NCBI RefSeq assembly: GCF_958450345.1
Contig: NC_088782.1
Coordinates: forward strand, 97,723,358 to 97,787,357
DNA from: Calliphora vicina
Taxonomy: Eukaryota; Arthropoda; Insecta; Diptera; Calliphoridae
Length of the DNA: 64,000 nucleotides
Direction of reading: 5' to 3'
The notes under the pieces were generated by a model. That model saw only the letters and a list, made by a program, of their open reading frames with translations, ran no database searches and was not told the DNA's origin. Shown in pieces: positions 32,477 through 44,480 of the stretch; position 1 is the stretch's first letter, and the number at the start of each line of letters is the position of its first letter. Both the position numbers and the translations under genes were made by a program.

Positions 32477-34880
32477 GGTCCGTTATTATAGGAAATTCAA
32501 AAAAGTACCTTTAGAATATATAAAAATTACCAAAAATCCCCCACTTGTGGTTTCCCACTCACTCTGGTCCATATAACCTTTATTTCATGTTTCAAGGTTC
32601 ATTGGTGTAGAAATTACAAAAAGTACCATTCGAATAAAGAAAAAGTACCAAAAGGTCTTCCCTAGAATTCTAACTCACTTAGGACCATGTAGTTTGCTTA
32701 ATTTCATGTTTTTAAGTCCATTGCTATAGAAAATTAAAAAAAAGTACCATTAGAATAAACAAAAGGTACCATGAGGTATCCGCTTGAATTTTCAATCACT
32801 TAGGACCATATACGCTCAATTTCATATTTCTAGGTCCATTATGTTATAGAAAATTCAAAAAGTAACATTAGAATATAGAAAAAGTACCAAAAAGCACCCA
32901 CTTGTAGTTGCTCACCCACTCGGGTCCGTATAACCTTTATTTAATGTTTCTAGGTTCATTGGTGAAGAAATTACAAAAAGTACCATTTGAATAAAGAATA
33001 AGTACCAAAAAGTCTCCCCCTAGACTTCTCACTCACTTAGGACCATATATGTTTAATTTCGTGTTTCTAAGTCCATTGTTATAGAAAATTCAAAAAAGTA
33101 CCATTAGAATATAGAAAAAGTACCAAAAAGCATCCACTTGCGGATTCCCACTCACTCTGGTCCATATAACCTTTATTTCATATTTCAAGGTTCATTGGTG
33201 AAGAAATTACAAAAAGTACCATTCGAATAAAGAAAAAGTACCAAAAAGTCTCCCCTAGAATTCTAACTCACTTAGGACCATGTAGTATGCTTAATTTCAT
33301 GTTTTTAAGTCCATTATATTATAGAAAATTCAAAAAGTACCATTAGAATATAGAAAAAGTACTAAAAAGTATACACTTGTGGTTTTCCAGTCACTCGGGT
33401 TCATATAAGCTTTATTTCATGATTCTAGGTTCATTGGTGAAGAAATTACAAAAAGTACCATTCGAATAAAGAAAAAGTACTAAAAAGTGGCCCCCTAGAA
33501 TTCTAACTCACTTAGGACCATGTATGCTTAATTTCATGTTTTTAAGTCCATTGCTATAGAAAATTAAAAAAAGTATCATTAGAATAAACAAAATGTACCA
33601 TGAAGTATCCGCTTGAATTTTCAATCACTTAGGACCATATACGCTTAATTTCATATTTCTAGGTCCATTATATTATAGAAAATTCAAAAAGTACCATTAG
33701 AATATAGAAAAAGTACCAAAAAGCACCCACTTGTAGTTTCCCACTCACTCGGTTCCATATAAGCTTTATTTCATGTTTCTAGGTTCATTGGCGAAGAAAT
33801 TACAAAACGTACCAATCGAATAAAGAAAAAGGACCACAAAGTCTCCCCATAGAATTCTCACTTACTTAGGACCATATATGCTTAATTTCATGTTTCTAAG
33901 TTCATTGTTATAGAAAATTCAAAAAAGTACTATTAGAATAAACAAAAAGTACCAAAAAGTCTCCCCCTAGAATTCTTACTCACTTAGGACCATATATGCT
34001 TAACTTCATATTTCTATGTCCATTATTACAAAAAATTCAAAAAGTACCATTCGAATATAGAAAAAGTACCAAAAAGCAGTCACTTGTAAATTCCCACTCA
34101 CTCCGGTCTTAATTTCATGTTTTTAGGTTCATTGGTGAAGAAATTACAAAAAGTACCATTCGAATAAAGAAAAAGTACCAAAAAGTCTCCCTCAGAATTC
34201 TCACTCACTTAGGACCATATATGCTTAATTTCATGTCTCTAAGTCCATTGTTAAAGAAAATCCAAAAAAGTACCATTAGAATATAGAAAAAGGACCAAAA
34301 AGCCCACACTTGTGGTTTCCCACTCACTCGGTTCCATATAAGCTTTATTTCATGTTTCTAGGTTCATTGGTGAAGAAATTACAAAAAGTACCAATCAAAT
34401 AAAGAAAAAGTACCAAAAAGTCTCCCCCTAGAATTATCACTTACTTAGGACCATATATGCTTAATTTCATGTTTCTAAGTCCATAGTTATAGAAAATTCA
34501 AAAAGTACCATTAGAATAAAGAAAAAGTACCAAAAAGTCTCCCCCTAGAATTCTCACTCACTTATGACCATATATGCTTAATTTCATGTTTCTAAGTCCA
34601 TAGTTATAGAAAATTCAAAAAAGTACCATTAGAATATAGAAAAAGTACCAAAAAACCCACACTTGTGGTTTCCCACTCACTCGGTTTATATATAAGCTTT
34701 ATTTCATGTTTCTAGGTTCATTGGTGAAGAAATTACAAAAAGTACCATTCCAATAAAGAAAAAGTACCAAAAAGTCTCCCCCTAGAATTCTCACTCACTT
34801 AGGACCATATATGTTTAATTTCATGTTTCTAAGTCCATTATTATAGAAATTTCAAAAAAGTACCATTAGATGAACAAAAA
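32477..34880 (+). repeat. Tandem array of about 118-bp monomers
   Basis: About 21 monomers begin at roughly 32477, 32596, 32715, 32835, 32955, 33070, 33190, 33310, 33430, 33545, 33660, 33780, 33898, 34017, 34128, 34240, 34360, 34478, 34596, 34712 and 34830. Two classes exist: A ('gtccattgttatagaaaattc') and B ('ggttcattggtgaagaaatt'). They mostly alternate, giving a 236-bp dimer, with A-A pairs at 32715/32835, 33545/33660, 33898/34017 and 34478/34596. Each monomer carries two 'aaaaagtacca' motifs. Confidence 0.9.
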
Positions 34881-35960
34881 AGTACCTATAGTACAATTCA
34901 CACATTTTGGTACCTAAATATTATCCCCTATTCCTAACACTAACTTCACTCAAATACATATCAGCTAACTTTAATGTCGATAACTGAAATAATTTAAATT
35001 TTAAAAAAGTACCATTAGGAGAAAAGTACCAATTTCCCTTTTCTTACTTGAACACCCCTTCTGTTTGAAATTTAAAAATATTCCATTTTGCCAAAATTGT
35101 TTATGCTACAGGCATGTATCAAAATATTAAAATCTGTGTTAATGTGCCCAAGAATAAATATGTTTTAAAAAAAGTACCAAACTGTTTACCCGGATTTGGC
35201 CCAATATACACCTTGGTACTCGAGTTCCAAATAACACCCTGTTAGTTAATTTTTGTATGAATCCAGGAACCAACGTTAAAAAAATTATCAAAATTGGCTT
35301 AATAATTTCAAATATAATGTATTTTCCCGATTTTATCCCCTTTTTGGTACCTTTTTTATCCCCATTGAGGTGGTACAATTTCATAGAAATAAATTTCTGT
35401 AACGTGGTGGGAGCTCATAATAAAATATTCGTATGTCTATGTCAAATTATAGAAAAACAGATTTTATGAAAAAGTACCAAAAATTAACACAATTTTTATC
35501 CCTTAAAGGTTCGAATTTCCAAAAAGTACCAAACTTATATTTTTTATTTTTTGTTAATTAAAGAATACGATTTAAAATTTGTTTCTATGTTTATTGGTTT
35601 AAAAGATACATAGGGTGCAAAAAAAGTACCAAAATACAGTTTTTACCCGTTTTCTGCCCTAAAAGTTTCGAATTTCCAAAAAGTACGAAACACCTGTCAG
35701 CTTATTTTTTAAATGGAGTAACATGCTATTTTAAGTTTTTTTATATCTTTATTAGTTTTGAAGATATAAGGTTACCGAATTTACCCGTTTTTACCCTTTT
35801 TTACCCCCTAAACGTTCGAATTTCCAAAAATCCCTTCTTATCGGATCGTTTTGGGGAGGGAGGAACCCACAGTTAAAATTTCGTGATTCTAGCTTCAGCC
35901 GTTTGGGCTGTGCGATGATGAATCAGTCAGTCAGTCAGTAACGTTACTCTTTTATATATA

Positions 35961-36192
35961 CAGTGAGCCTCAAAAGTGAGTATACACAAAAAATTATATG
36001 ATTTTTTTTAAGATAATGAAAATCCTAAAATTTATCTATCGATTAAAATTTAAAAGTTTCGGTTTGTTGGAGAATGGATTGAATTATTGATTCTGTTGTG
36101 AAAAAAAAGATTTAAGTAGGACTATAATGATTTTCATGATTTTAAAAAAATTCAAAAATTCGCTGGTGTTTACTCACTTTTGGGGCTCACTG
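35961..36192. mobile_element. Tc1-like MITE with CAGTGAGCC ends
   Basis: A 232-bp element with inverted ends CAGTGAGCCTCAAAAGTGAG and, inverted, CAGTGAGCCCCAAAAGTGAG. TA at 35959-35960 and 36193-36194 is the target duplication. It lies in the AT-rich edge of the large repeat ending at 35958. Confidence 0.9.
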
Positions 36193-36228
36193 TATATATA
36201 TATATATATCTATATATAGATAAACAAA
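36193..36228. repeat. (TA)n microsatellite
   Basis: Near-continuous TA dinucleotides with two C/G interruptions, directly adjoining the MITE. Confidence 0.9.
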
Positions 36229-36269
36229 TGCAGGTATAATATAAGAAAACTTTTTATAAATAAAAACCT

Positions 36270-36660
36270 TTGCAGATATTCAGAATAAAGATTAAAAATT
36301 TTCTTTTCGCCAGAGTTGCCAAGTTATATGTATCTAAATATCCTTGGTACAACATGTCGCCAACTTTTCACAAAATTCTCATACACGGCCCAGATATAGT
36401 TTGCGACTCTAAATTACCTGTTTGCATTTTATCAGAAGAGGCTCAAGAAGCTTGTAATAAAATTTTCAAAAAAGTCAGAGAAAATAATGCGAGAAGATGT
36501 GGCCGAAAAGAAAACTTAGAAGATATTTTCAACTTTTTAATTATTAACTCTCAAAAACAAGAAAAATACCAAAGAAAATAAACAAGAACTACCCCAAGAA
36601 GTAAAAGAGTTTTTAGCAATACCAAGTGAAATAAGATCTGATTTTGAAAGTGATTCGTGT
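36270..36660 (+). pseudogene. Terminal-exon-like fragment of an unidentified element-associated protein
   Basis: A 103-codon open frame (36270-36581) reads YVSKYPWYNMSPTFHKILIH, then a LPVCILSEEAQEACNKIF segment, then an R-rich stretch and EDIFNFLIINS. Continuing in another frame (about 36588-36659) it reads ELPQEVKEFLAIPSEIRSD, so one frameshift separates the tail. I recall a similar 'W..MP..HKILIHG...LP.G.LSEEAQEARNK' block in proteins spread through insect and other invertebrate genomes, apparently from mobile elements, but cannot name the family. 'tttgcag' just before 36276 is a good 3' splice site, so this could be a last exon. Function unknown. Confidence 0.5.
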
Positions 36661-36704
36661 GAATAATAAACTACAATTTACCTCCAAAATTTTTTAATTA
36701 ATTT

Positions 36705-37379
36705 TTATACCCTTCACCATGAGTGGCAAGGGTATATATAAGTTTGTCATTCCGTTTGTAATTTCCACATTTTTCATTTGCGACCCCATAAAGTATTTAT
36801 ATTCTGGATCGTTATAGATAGCGGAATCGATATAGCCATGTCCGTCTGTCCGTCTGTGTGTTGAAATCAACTTTCCGAAGCCCCCAAATAACTTTCATAC
36901 ACGATTCATACATCAATATCTCCGAAATTCTTCCGGCTCGGTCGCTATTTAAAATCGAGAAAATCGGTCCACAAATGGCTGAGATATAAGGAAAAAACTA
37001 GGACAACCTCGATTTTTGACCTATATCAGGATTACTAAGTCATTAATATAGACAATATGGATATCTAATGATAAATATTTCAAAGACCTTTGCAACGACG
37101 TATATAAGACCAAAGTAAGTTGGACATACAATGGGTCAAAATCGGAAAAAAATATTTTTTAACCCGAATTTTTTCTTCATCAAAAAATTTTTTTTTGTCA
37201 TAAATTCTTTTTCCAAAAAAAATAATTAAAGACATTTAAAAAAAAAAATTTTAAAAAACTTTTTTTAAAAAAAATTAAAAAACAATTTGGAAAAAAAAAT
37301 TTAAAACATTTTGATTTTGTTTAAATAAAAATATTTTTAAGTATAATTTGGTGAAGGGAATATAGCTCTCTTACTTGTT
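36705..37379 (-). repeat. Mini-me-like repeat, type A copy, reverse
   Basis: Begins 'tatacccttcaccatgagtggcaagggtatatata', has 'cggaatcgatatagccatgtccgtctgtccgtctg' (about 36822-36856), and ends with the inverse of 'aacaagtaagagagctatat' near 37360-37379. It is full length with a long A/T-rich middle. Confidence 0.8.
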
Positions 37380-37390
37380 ATATTTACATT

Positions 37391-37511
37391 TGCCCAATTC
37401 ACAATTGCAATTTTTTTTATTAATGTTTTGTTTTTGTTTCGAAAAATTAGTTTGAAAAATATTTATGACATACAACGCTACAACACTACGACATCAATTG
37501 TGAATTGGGCA
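37391..37511. mobile_element. 121-bp inverted-repeat element
   Basis: Ends TGCCCAATTCACAATTG (37391-37407) and its exact inverse (37495-37511). ATT lies outside both ends (37388-37390 and 37512-37514), a possible 3-bp duplication. Non-coding MITE-like unit. Confidence 0.7.
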
Positions 37512-38319
37512 ATTATATTAGCAATTTTAATTTTACATTCCATTTACATTTGCATTCCAAAAACATCACATAAATTGAATTCGCATAAAACGATACTCTA
37601 ACTTCATATAAAAACTAATGATTCGTTCTAAAATTCTGAAAAACCGCATAAATTCAAATTTCAATTAAAAAATTCAAACAAAATCGCATAAAAAAATCAA
37701 CAAAAATTTTTATTTTTATAAAAACAAAATACGTTAAAAAAATCAACAAAAATATAATATTAATTCATTAATTACAGGAAAAAACTGAAAATGATCCAAA
37801 AAATAAGCTAAAACATTTTTTAAGGAAATTCTGTAAATATGTATGATTAATCTGAGTCACTGAATAATTGTCTGCATCGTTTTGGAATTGGTTCAACGTC
37901 ACTTTCATAATCAGATTGTCACCATATGGTAAAATATCATTTTCATTTAAAAAAACATCTTTAAAAATCTGTTAAAATTCTAAAAAAAAATCGTTAATTT
38001 AAAAATCGCATAATATATGACGAAATTGTTTTAATAAATATTTTTTCACCTAAAAACATAAAATATTTACTATTATATAAAAAAATATATAATTATTTAT
38101 TAGTTTAGAAAAAAATATTTTGTAATTTTACTATTTTTTTTTTACATATTAAAAATCTATACAAAATTGCCTTTTCAGTGATACCAATAATTTATACTAA
38201 ACCTCAGCCGTTTAATTATCGCCATTATCCTTACAGGTCTGCCCCAATGTGCAATGGGTCAAAATCGGAAAAAATATTTTTTAACCAGAATTTTTTTTTC
38301 ACCAAAAAAAATTTTAAAT
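37512..38319. other. Unassigned AT-rich interval
   Basis: Mostly A/T runs. 'atgggtcaaaatcggaaaaaatattttttaacc' near 38253-38286 is a small piece of a mini-me type A middle section. Confidence 0.45.
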
Positions 38320-38760
38320 TACAGAGAAATACCTTAGCGCTGTGGTATCGATTCGGCTGGCTGGCTCATATACGATCTCTTACGATTCGGTGCAAAAATG
38401 ATTTTCTTTTATAGCGTTCAATCATCATTTCGGGCATGCAAAATCGTCATTCAAGGTCTATCCGCTTCAATTCGTATGGTATCCAGTTACCCTGCTCCAA
38501 ATATTTTTAAATTGCTGCTTGAGTAGCTCCTTATGAATTTGCAAGCTAATGTTGAGTTTTACAACAATCTTCATGGAGTAATGCCTCCAATTCTTGATCT
38601 TCAGACTTTTTTTTGCTGGCCTTGGCGATCTTTGTGTTCCTTGTCAAAATCACCACTTCTGAACCGAATAAACCATCTCTCGTATGTTGAAACCGGTTGA
38701 ACACATACAACATAAGATTTGGTGAGCAATCGGTGTGCTTTGATCCAGTCAAGGAACGTT
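38320..38760 (-). pseudogene. Mariner transposase, N-terminal to central part
   Basis: The minus strand shows AHRLLTKSY, then RWFIRFRSGDFDKEHKDRQG (about 38608-38670), then QGNWIPYELKRIDLE and KRKSFLHRIV (about 38375-38410). These correspond in order to the N-terminal HTH region and the block before the GDEKW catalytic motif of mariner transposases. The motif itself is destroyed (RDRI in place of GDEKW) and several stops interrupt the frame. It shares 'ggctggctggctc' and 'gattcggctgg' text with the copy at 52960 and belongs to the same broad mariner group. Confidence 0.8.
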
Positions 38761-38984
38761 TATCACTAGACCCAAAATATTTTGGGAGGCATCATAAAAC
38801 AAACCAAGATTTATTTTAAGGGGGTAACAAAATCACATACATATGTATACTCATTTTTTGGAACGGGTTTAAAAATAGAGAACTTAATTAATAAAATGTG
38901 AGCAATTGTTCACATAATAGTAAAACCAATATCTTAAGTCAAAATTTAATTAAATTATAAACATTAAGTTCATGTGTAATTACA

Positions 38985-40123
38985 GTGTAACGAATAATTA
39001 TTGAATTTGTAGAAACATTCTGTAAGAACTACAAATTTAAAAATATTCTTTATGAATTAAGAAACATGTTGAGAATTCCTGTCTAATTCCCGGTTAATAA
39101 ATATTGTAATTCAGAGGTTCATGACCTGTCATTATTCAGTGCAGAGTTTTGAATTAATTAATTCAATTTGAGCTTAATACACTAAAATCTTAACTCGGAT
39201 TTTAAAAATGTCAACCATTCATTATATAAATCCATTCCCAAAATATAATTCTTTATGGAACTAATTCACAATGGAATTAATTCATAACATAATGCATTCG
39301 ACCTTTGAATGTTTCGAATTTCTGTTTTGTTAATTTAAATCTTATACATATTGAATAAAAACTGTTTTTGTTTTCTTAGTTTTGTTTTTGTTTTGCTTTT
39401 TATCATTTACAAAATTAATTAAAAACTTTGACTTAAGATATGAATTGAAGAAAAATTTAATCATTCAATAAATTTTTAAAGCTATTTTGTACTGGATTTG
39501 AATTATAGAAAACTTGATGGATTCGACAAGGCATTCAATCTATAAAGAATGAATTCTTAAGTGAATGAATTCAATGCGTTTGCAGTACTAAGAAATTAAA
39601 ACAGCGAATTAATTCAAGCTGAATGCTTGAATTTGATTTTGAAAATGGTATTAAATAAAAGCTCTTTAAAATCTTTCAGCCTAACTACAGCCTAACTTAA
39701 AGCCTTAAAATCGATTTTAAGTCCATAAAGTTGACTATTATTTTTTATAATTTCAAATATAATTTAAAATGTTGTTTTATTATTTCAAAAAAAAAAGCTT
39801 TTTGTTTTGAACTTTTATGTACAATTTGTTTTTATAATTTCTTCTTTTTATTTACATTCATTGAAAAATATTTTCAATTATTTGAATGTATATGTTGGAA
39901 AAAGTTTTGAAGCTTTTTTCAAATAAAAACAAAAGTTATATTTTAAAATAAAGTCGACTTTAACAAAAACTAACTTTAAAATTTCTTTCATAGTTATAGC
40001 CTTTGATTCATGTACACAATTTACACGTGTAAACAGTTGTATTAGCTTATGTTTAAACAATTTTAAAATAATCTTTCATATCCCGTATTTTTAAAACAGT
40101 GTTCCAATTATTATTCGTTACAC
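38985..40123. mobile_element. Putative AT-rich inverted-repeat element
   Basis: GTGTAACGAATAATTATTG at 38985-39003 is nearly the exact inverse of 40105-40123 (CAATTATTATTCGTTACAC). The 1.1-kb interior is AT-rich and repeats GAATTAATTCA-like motifs (about 39150, 39278, 39550, 39605). No target duplication is clear and no coding region is present. Confidence 0.45.
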
Positions 40124-41732
40124 AGACTAATAATATGAGTCTATGTTTATATGAAAATGTTTATTAATCATTAATAATAATGAAATAAAATTATGTTAAT
40201 AATTTTATTTGAAATCCTGTTTACAAATCGTTTATTAAAATTTTGTGAATATGAAGTTTATTTAACAGATTAAGGATATGCACACATACATAAATCTGTA
40301 CATTAACTCACATATGTATGTGTATGTAGAATTATAAATGTATGAATGTGTATTAAAGTTACAATTGAAATATGTCTAACCAAAATCTAACAATTCATTT
40401 TAATGTATACAAATACAAACAGAAATGCCCAAACTAACATTAAAACATAGTATTTACACAACTATACATACATATGTATAGAAATACATACATATACGTA
40501 AATCTAAAGTAATATTTGGCAATAAGGATTAGCAAAACAGAAAAAAAACAGCAATCATACATACGTAAATAACATACGAAAATATGAAAAGTAATTAAAT
40601 TTACTACTACGACTATAATCATATGTATGAATACATTTACTCGAGGATTGTATCGTATGCTATTAATAGGATACATATATGTACGTTAGGGTAGCACTTA
40701 TTTTTTATGCTACCAAGATCTCCATCATCTATCTATAAACCAAATGCTGAAAATTTGAGCAAAATCAGGGAACGTTGCACATTTTACAAAATTTTCCAAA
40801 AAAAAATTATGAAAAAAATTCAATTAAAAATTGTTTTTGTACTGCATTTACCCATAGATGTTTATATTATAATAAATGGTAAATGAGGATTTAAATTTGT
40901 ATGGGTTAGACATAAATTTATTAATATTATTTCTTATCGTAGCCTATTTTCTAATATTTAATTTCAGATTATTTCCTTCGTTTGCGTAATTTTAAATTTC
41001 AAGGACATTATCCAATTTATATCTGGGGTTAATTGTATCCAAGACAACAAAGACAGCTACCAAAACTGTGCTAAAGTCCAATTTTTCAAATGAAAATATT
41101 GCACTTTTTTTAATGCCATTTTGTAACCAATACTCCAAATTAACTAAGTCAGCTTTTTTATTTTGGTAAATATTAAATTCCATTTGACAACACGCAGTCG
41201 AGGACATTGCATCGTAATTACTTAATAAATTTTGTTGAAAAGCCTGTATTACTTTCAAATTTTCAATTGCATGTTTAAATAATTTCGCGAGTTATAAACA
41301 AGAAAGTGAAAATGGAGAACAATAAACCAAGTAAGTAAGTAATGTTTTTTGTTAAAAAATGTGATAAAATTGTTTAACTTGCTTGAAATAAATCCACTTT
41401 TTTAACATAACATTAAAAGTGCTGCGATTGTTTTCAAAATGTAACTTCGTGGAAGCTTTTAAAATTTCGGCAAAGTTCGGCAGATTAAATGTAATCAGAA
41501 ATGAATATATTGAAATGTTATAAACCATTTTTCATTTACATATAATAGCCATTTTTAGCCGTTTTCGAATAATACTATCTGTTTTAGGTTATTGTTTGAA
41601 ATTTGTCTTAACGAAAATTCAAAAAAAGAAAATTTTTATGCCGTTTTCAAACATGTAGTGGACAAAATTGAAGTAAACATATTTTCAGATGAAGTGGAGA
41701 AGCATATAACGAAAACAATAAATTTGTTAAAC
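40124..41732. other. Mostly unassigned interval
   Basis: AT-rich with short TACATA runs (40270-40500). The open frame at 40992-41258 (minus) has no motif I can place. An ATG followed 18 bases later by GTAAGTAAGT lies at 41311-41340, which could be a start codon plus 5' splice site. Confidence 0.35.
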
Positions 41733-42240
41733 CCTACACCACCATAGTGGGGAGGGTATAATGCGTTTGTGCAGATGTTTGTAATGTCCAAGAATATTAG
41801 TCATAGACCCACCTTAATATGGTACATATAATTTTTTCGGCAAAAGGACGAAGCCTATTTATATTGGGTGAAATCGGTCCATTATACCACCTAGCCCTCA
41901 TACAAATTTCCTCCCGTAATTGGACTTTATCGGTCATTAATGTTTTATTTATATAGGTATCTACACAAATTTTGCTCCAAATATGTTTTATATATACGAA
42001 TTCATGTCAGCTAATTTTATGATGATCGGTCCTTAATTAGTCATAGCTCCCATATAATACCCGCTTCCGAAAATAACTTTAACGTGCATAAATATCTTAA
42101 AAAATTTGGTATACACATAAAATTCAACAGAAAATACAACTCTCATAAAGAAAATAATCACACGACCTAATTTCATGACGATCGGTCCATAATTGATCAT
42201 AGCTCCCATATAACCCACTTCCGAAAATCACTCACGAATA
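41733..42240 (-). repeat. Mini-me-like repeat, type B copy, reverse
   Basis: Begins 'taccctacaccaccatagtggggagggtataatgcgtttgtgcag', the inverse of the end at 8256. Units with 'cggtccataattgatcatagctcccatata' follow. The GTCY tract is missing. Confidence 0.8.
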
Positions 42241-42329
42241 TAAATTATTGAAATTTTAAAAGCAAATGAGACTCTTGCCAAAGTTTCTTTGCAATCTATT
42301 TTACTTCATATTGCTGACAAATTTTTGAG

Positions 42330-42520
42330 ATGCAAAAAGACGCTGTAATGGAAGCGGAGAATACATATTTTTTAAGCTCCGAATTAATATTAAGTTGTAC
42401 CTCAGATCCATTAATTTCCACATCATTTTTAGATAGGCGCTTACAAAACCGGAAACGTTCCACACTTCTACCAGAAGTAATTCAACTGTTATGTTTCAGT
42501 GAACCCATGGAATAATTTCA
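42330..42520 (+). pseudogene. Possible hAT transposase C-terminal relic
   Basis: A 61-codon frame ends SFLDRRLQNRKRSTLLPEVI then QLLCF. The 'RRS.L.PE.V..LLF' pattern resembles the dimerisation tail of hAT transposases (after the SERxFS block). Upstream text is too weak to confirm and the SERVFS motif is not visible. Treat as a tentative call. Confidence 0.3.
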
Positions 42521-42619
42521 CTTTAGCCACCAAGACAATGAAATTAATGAAAGCGAAGAGGACCTTTTTGATTTAAATTTACAAAATGAATTAGATTTAA
42601 GCTATTACTAAAAGTTTTA

Positions 42620-43089
42620 GTATAATTAAAATAAATTAATGTATTAAGTTTGCATTAATGATTGTAAATGGATTAATTTTTGGTCGTGAGTGGGTTAAAT
42701 TCCATTTTTTTGGGTATTTTTGGTTTGAATACCATGATTTTGTAGTCGTTATTAATTTAGCACAGAAAAAGTAGTCATTTATTTATGTTTCAGTAAATTC
42801 TAAAATCGCAAAGCATCGATCATCCATACTTGTAGAACCCTATATGGTTTTTAAATACATACAAAGTGTCGCATGATAATTAACGTCACAGTAAGCAATT
42901 TTCTAAAAAAAAATCAGTTTTTGGAACACAATTTCCCCGTTATAGGAATTTCGGTATTGGCAAATAAAAAAGTCTAAAATGCCATTGATTTAAGGATATT
43001 TGGATCTAGTATATATTAAATTTGGTTATGATATCTTTAACCGTTAAAAGTTTACATTAATTCAAATTTTATATTTTTCTTCATGGGAA
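42620..43089. other. Unassigned interval
   Basis: No coding region or repeat end is recognised. Confidence 0.4.
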
Positions 43090-43097
43090 ATCAGCAT

Positions 43098-43950
43098 TAG
43101 AGTGTCCCAAAAATTTTTTTTTTGAAATTTTGGAACTCATACCCTCTATTTTTATATATATATAAAACTATAGTTAAATATGAAATTTTGTCTTTCTATC
43201 ATGATTGTAACCCGTGCCGACTTGCGATTTAGTTTTGAGGTGCATTTACAAGGAAAAAAAATGCAATTTTTTCAGTTTTTGTAAAAACTTTGCCATTAAA
43301 TAATTACTTTTGCAATTTAATTTAAAAGAATCGATATGTGTATGTAATTGTCGTACTAATGAGATATAAAACACAAAAATTGGTTAAAAAATTTTAAAGT
43401 TATTAAAAAATCGCCAGGCCATTAACGGGTCTCAGGCCATTAGAACAAGAAATGTTGGAACAAAATAAACATACTTTGAGAAATATTAAAATAAAAGCTA
43501 ATTTTTACTTAAAATATATATATATTTACTTGTATATGAGTTTTTGTCTTCGTAGGATACCGTTAACCTTTTCGCAGGTATGACCAAAAAAATTTAATTT
43601 TTTTAAAGGCAGTTTCAAAACTCCAATTTCAAATTTTTAAAAATTTTCAAAATTTTTTGATCATCACATTTGGATTTATTGAGAACATAATAGGGAATCA
43701 AAATATGAAAAAAGTATGAAAATACCTCCTATAGTTTTTCCGTACCTGCGATTTAAATTTTGCGATTTTCGAGAAAAACTAATTTTTTGGCCATATTTTG
43801 GCGAATGAGCCGAATTTCCTTACTGTTATGATTTTTAAGTAAAAGCTATTAAGAATATTATAGTCCATGTAATTGTAAATGTCGTCTGAAAGTTTTACTA
43901 AAATCGGAAAACGTCAACCCTTAAATCGAGAAGGTCAAAGGGACACTCTA
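43098..43950. mobile_element. Non-autonomous hAT-like element (single-arm relative of the palindrome)
   Basis: An 853-bp element with perfect 11-bp ends TAGAGTGTCCC / GGGACACTCTA and an 8-bp target duplication ATCAGCAT (43090-43097 and 43951-43958). The interior from 'tgaggtgcatttacaagg' to 'ttaaatcgagaaggtcaaag' matches one arm of the palindrome at 13152 and the copies at 53790 and 63219. An 8-bp duplication and YARNG ends are the hAT signature. Confidence 0.9.
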
Positions 43951-44135
43951 ATCAGCATATTATAATATTTTTACATATTAAGGCAAATGACGGCCAAAAA
44001 ATTCATAAAATTATTTAATTTTAATAAAATAAAGACAATGACCCGAAGCACATCGCAATAATTATTAAGGAGTGACTATTGTATAACGTGCCTAAGCAGT
44101 TATATTCACCTCCGAAATCATACAGAATATACATA

Positions 44136-44292
44136 CAGCGGAAACTCTCCTGTCAAAGACTTAACTCAGTTGTCAGAAACCTAAGTGCTGAGAATGTATT
44201 AGTAAAAAAACTATGTGAAAACAAAAACAACACTCTTATGTGTGATTATTTTGAGTAATTTTTTTGTTTGAGATTTTTTGTAGTTTCCGCTC
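44136..44292. mobile_element. 157-bp TA-flanked MITE
   Basis: Ends CAGCGGAAACT and, inverted, GAGCGGAAACT, with TA at 44134-44135 and 44293-44294. It sits immediately before a Tc1-like transposase remnant. Confidence 0.7.
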
Positions 44293-44307
44293 TATGTTTC
44301 TCTATGT

Positions 44308-44480
44308 CCGCAATCTCCAGGCCTTAATCCAATACAGTTACTGTCGGAAATTTTAGACCGGAATATTGGAAAATGAAGCATTTCATCTAAGGACGAACTC
44401 CGAACATTCTTTAACGGAAGAGAGGGGGGAAATTACTAAAGATATAACTGAATATCTTGGAAACTCTATGAAAAAGCAAC
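44308..44480 (+). pseudogene. Tc1-like transposase C-terminal remnant
   Basis: Reads PQSPGLNPIQLL then EILDRNIGK, with an in-frame stop soon after, then SSKDELRTFFN. 'P.QSPDLNPIE.LW..L' is the region of the third catalytic residue in Tc1-type (DD34E) transposases; here the Glu appears as Gln. The remainder is lost. Confidence 0.75.

Larger units (their letters stand above)
32045..35958 (+). repeat. Large dispersed repeat carrying an internal tandem array
   Basis: Starts near 'tatataaaactagcagacccggtgcgcttcgccacc' and ends with 'ttcgtgattctagcttcagccgtttgggctgtgcgatgatgaatcagtcagtcagtcagtaacgttactcttttatatata'. I recall paired text of this type as a widespread insect repeat; the superfamily is unknown to me. 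Nearly all of its length is the 118-bp array plus diverged 'aaaaagtacca' sequence on the right (34880-35830). No coding region. Confidence 0.6.

Noticed and set aside
32477..34880. CRISPR array
   Set aside because: Units are about 118 bp and homologous over their whole length with no unique spacers, in a eukaryotic transposon context; this is a tandem satellite.
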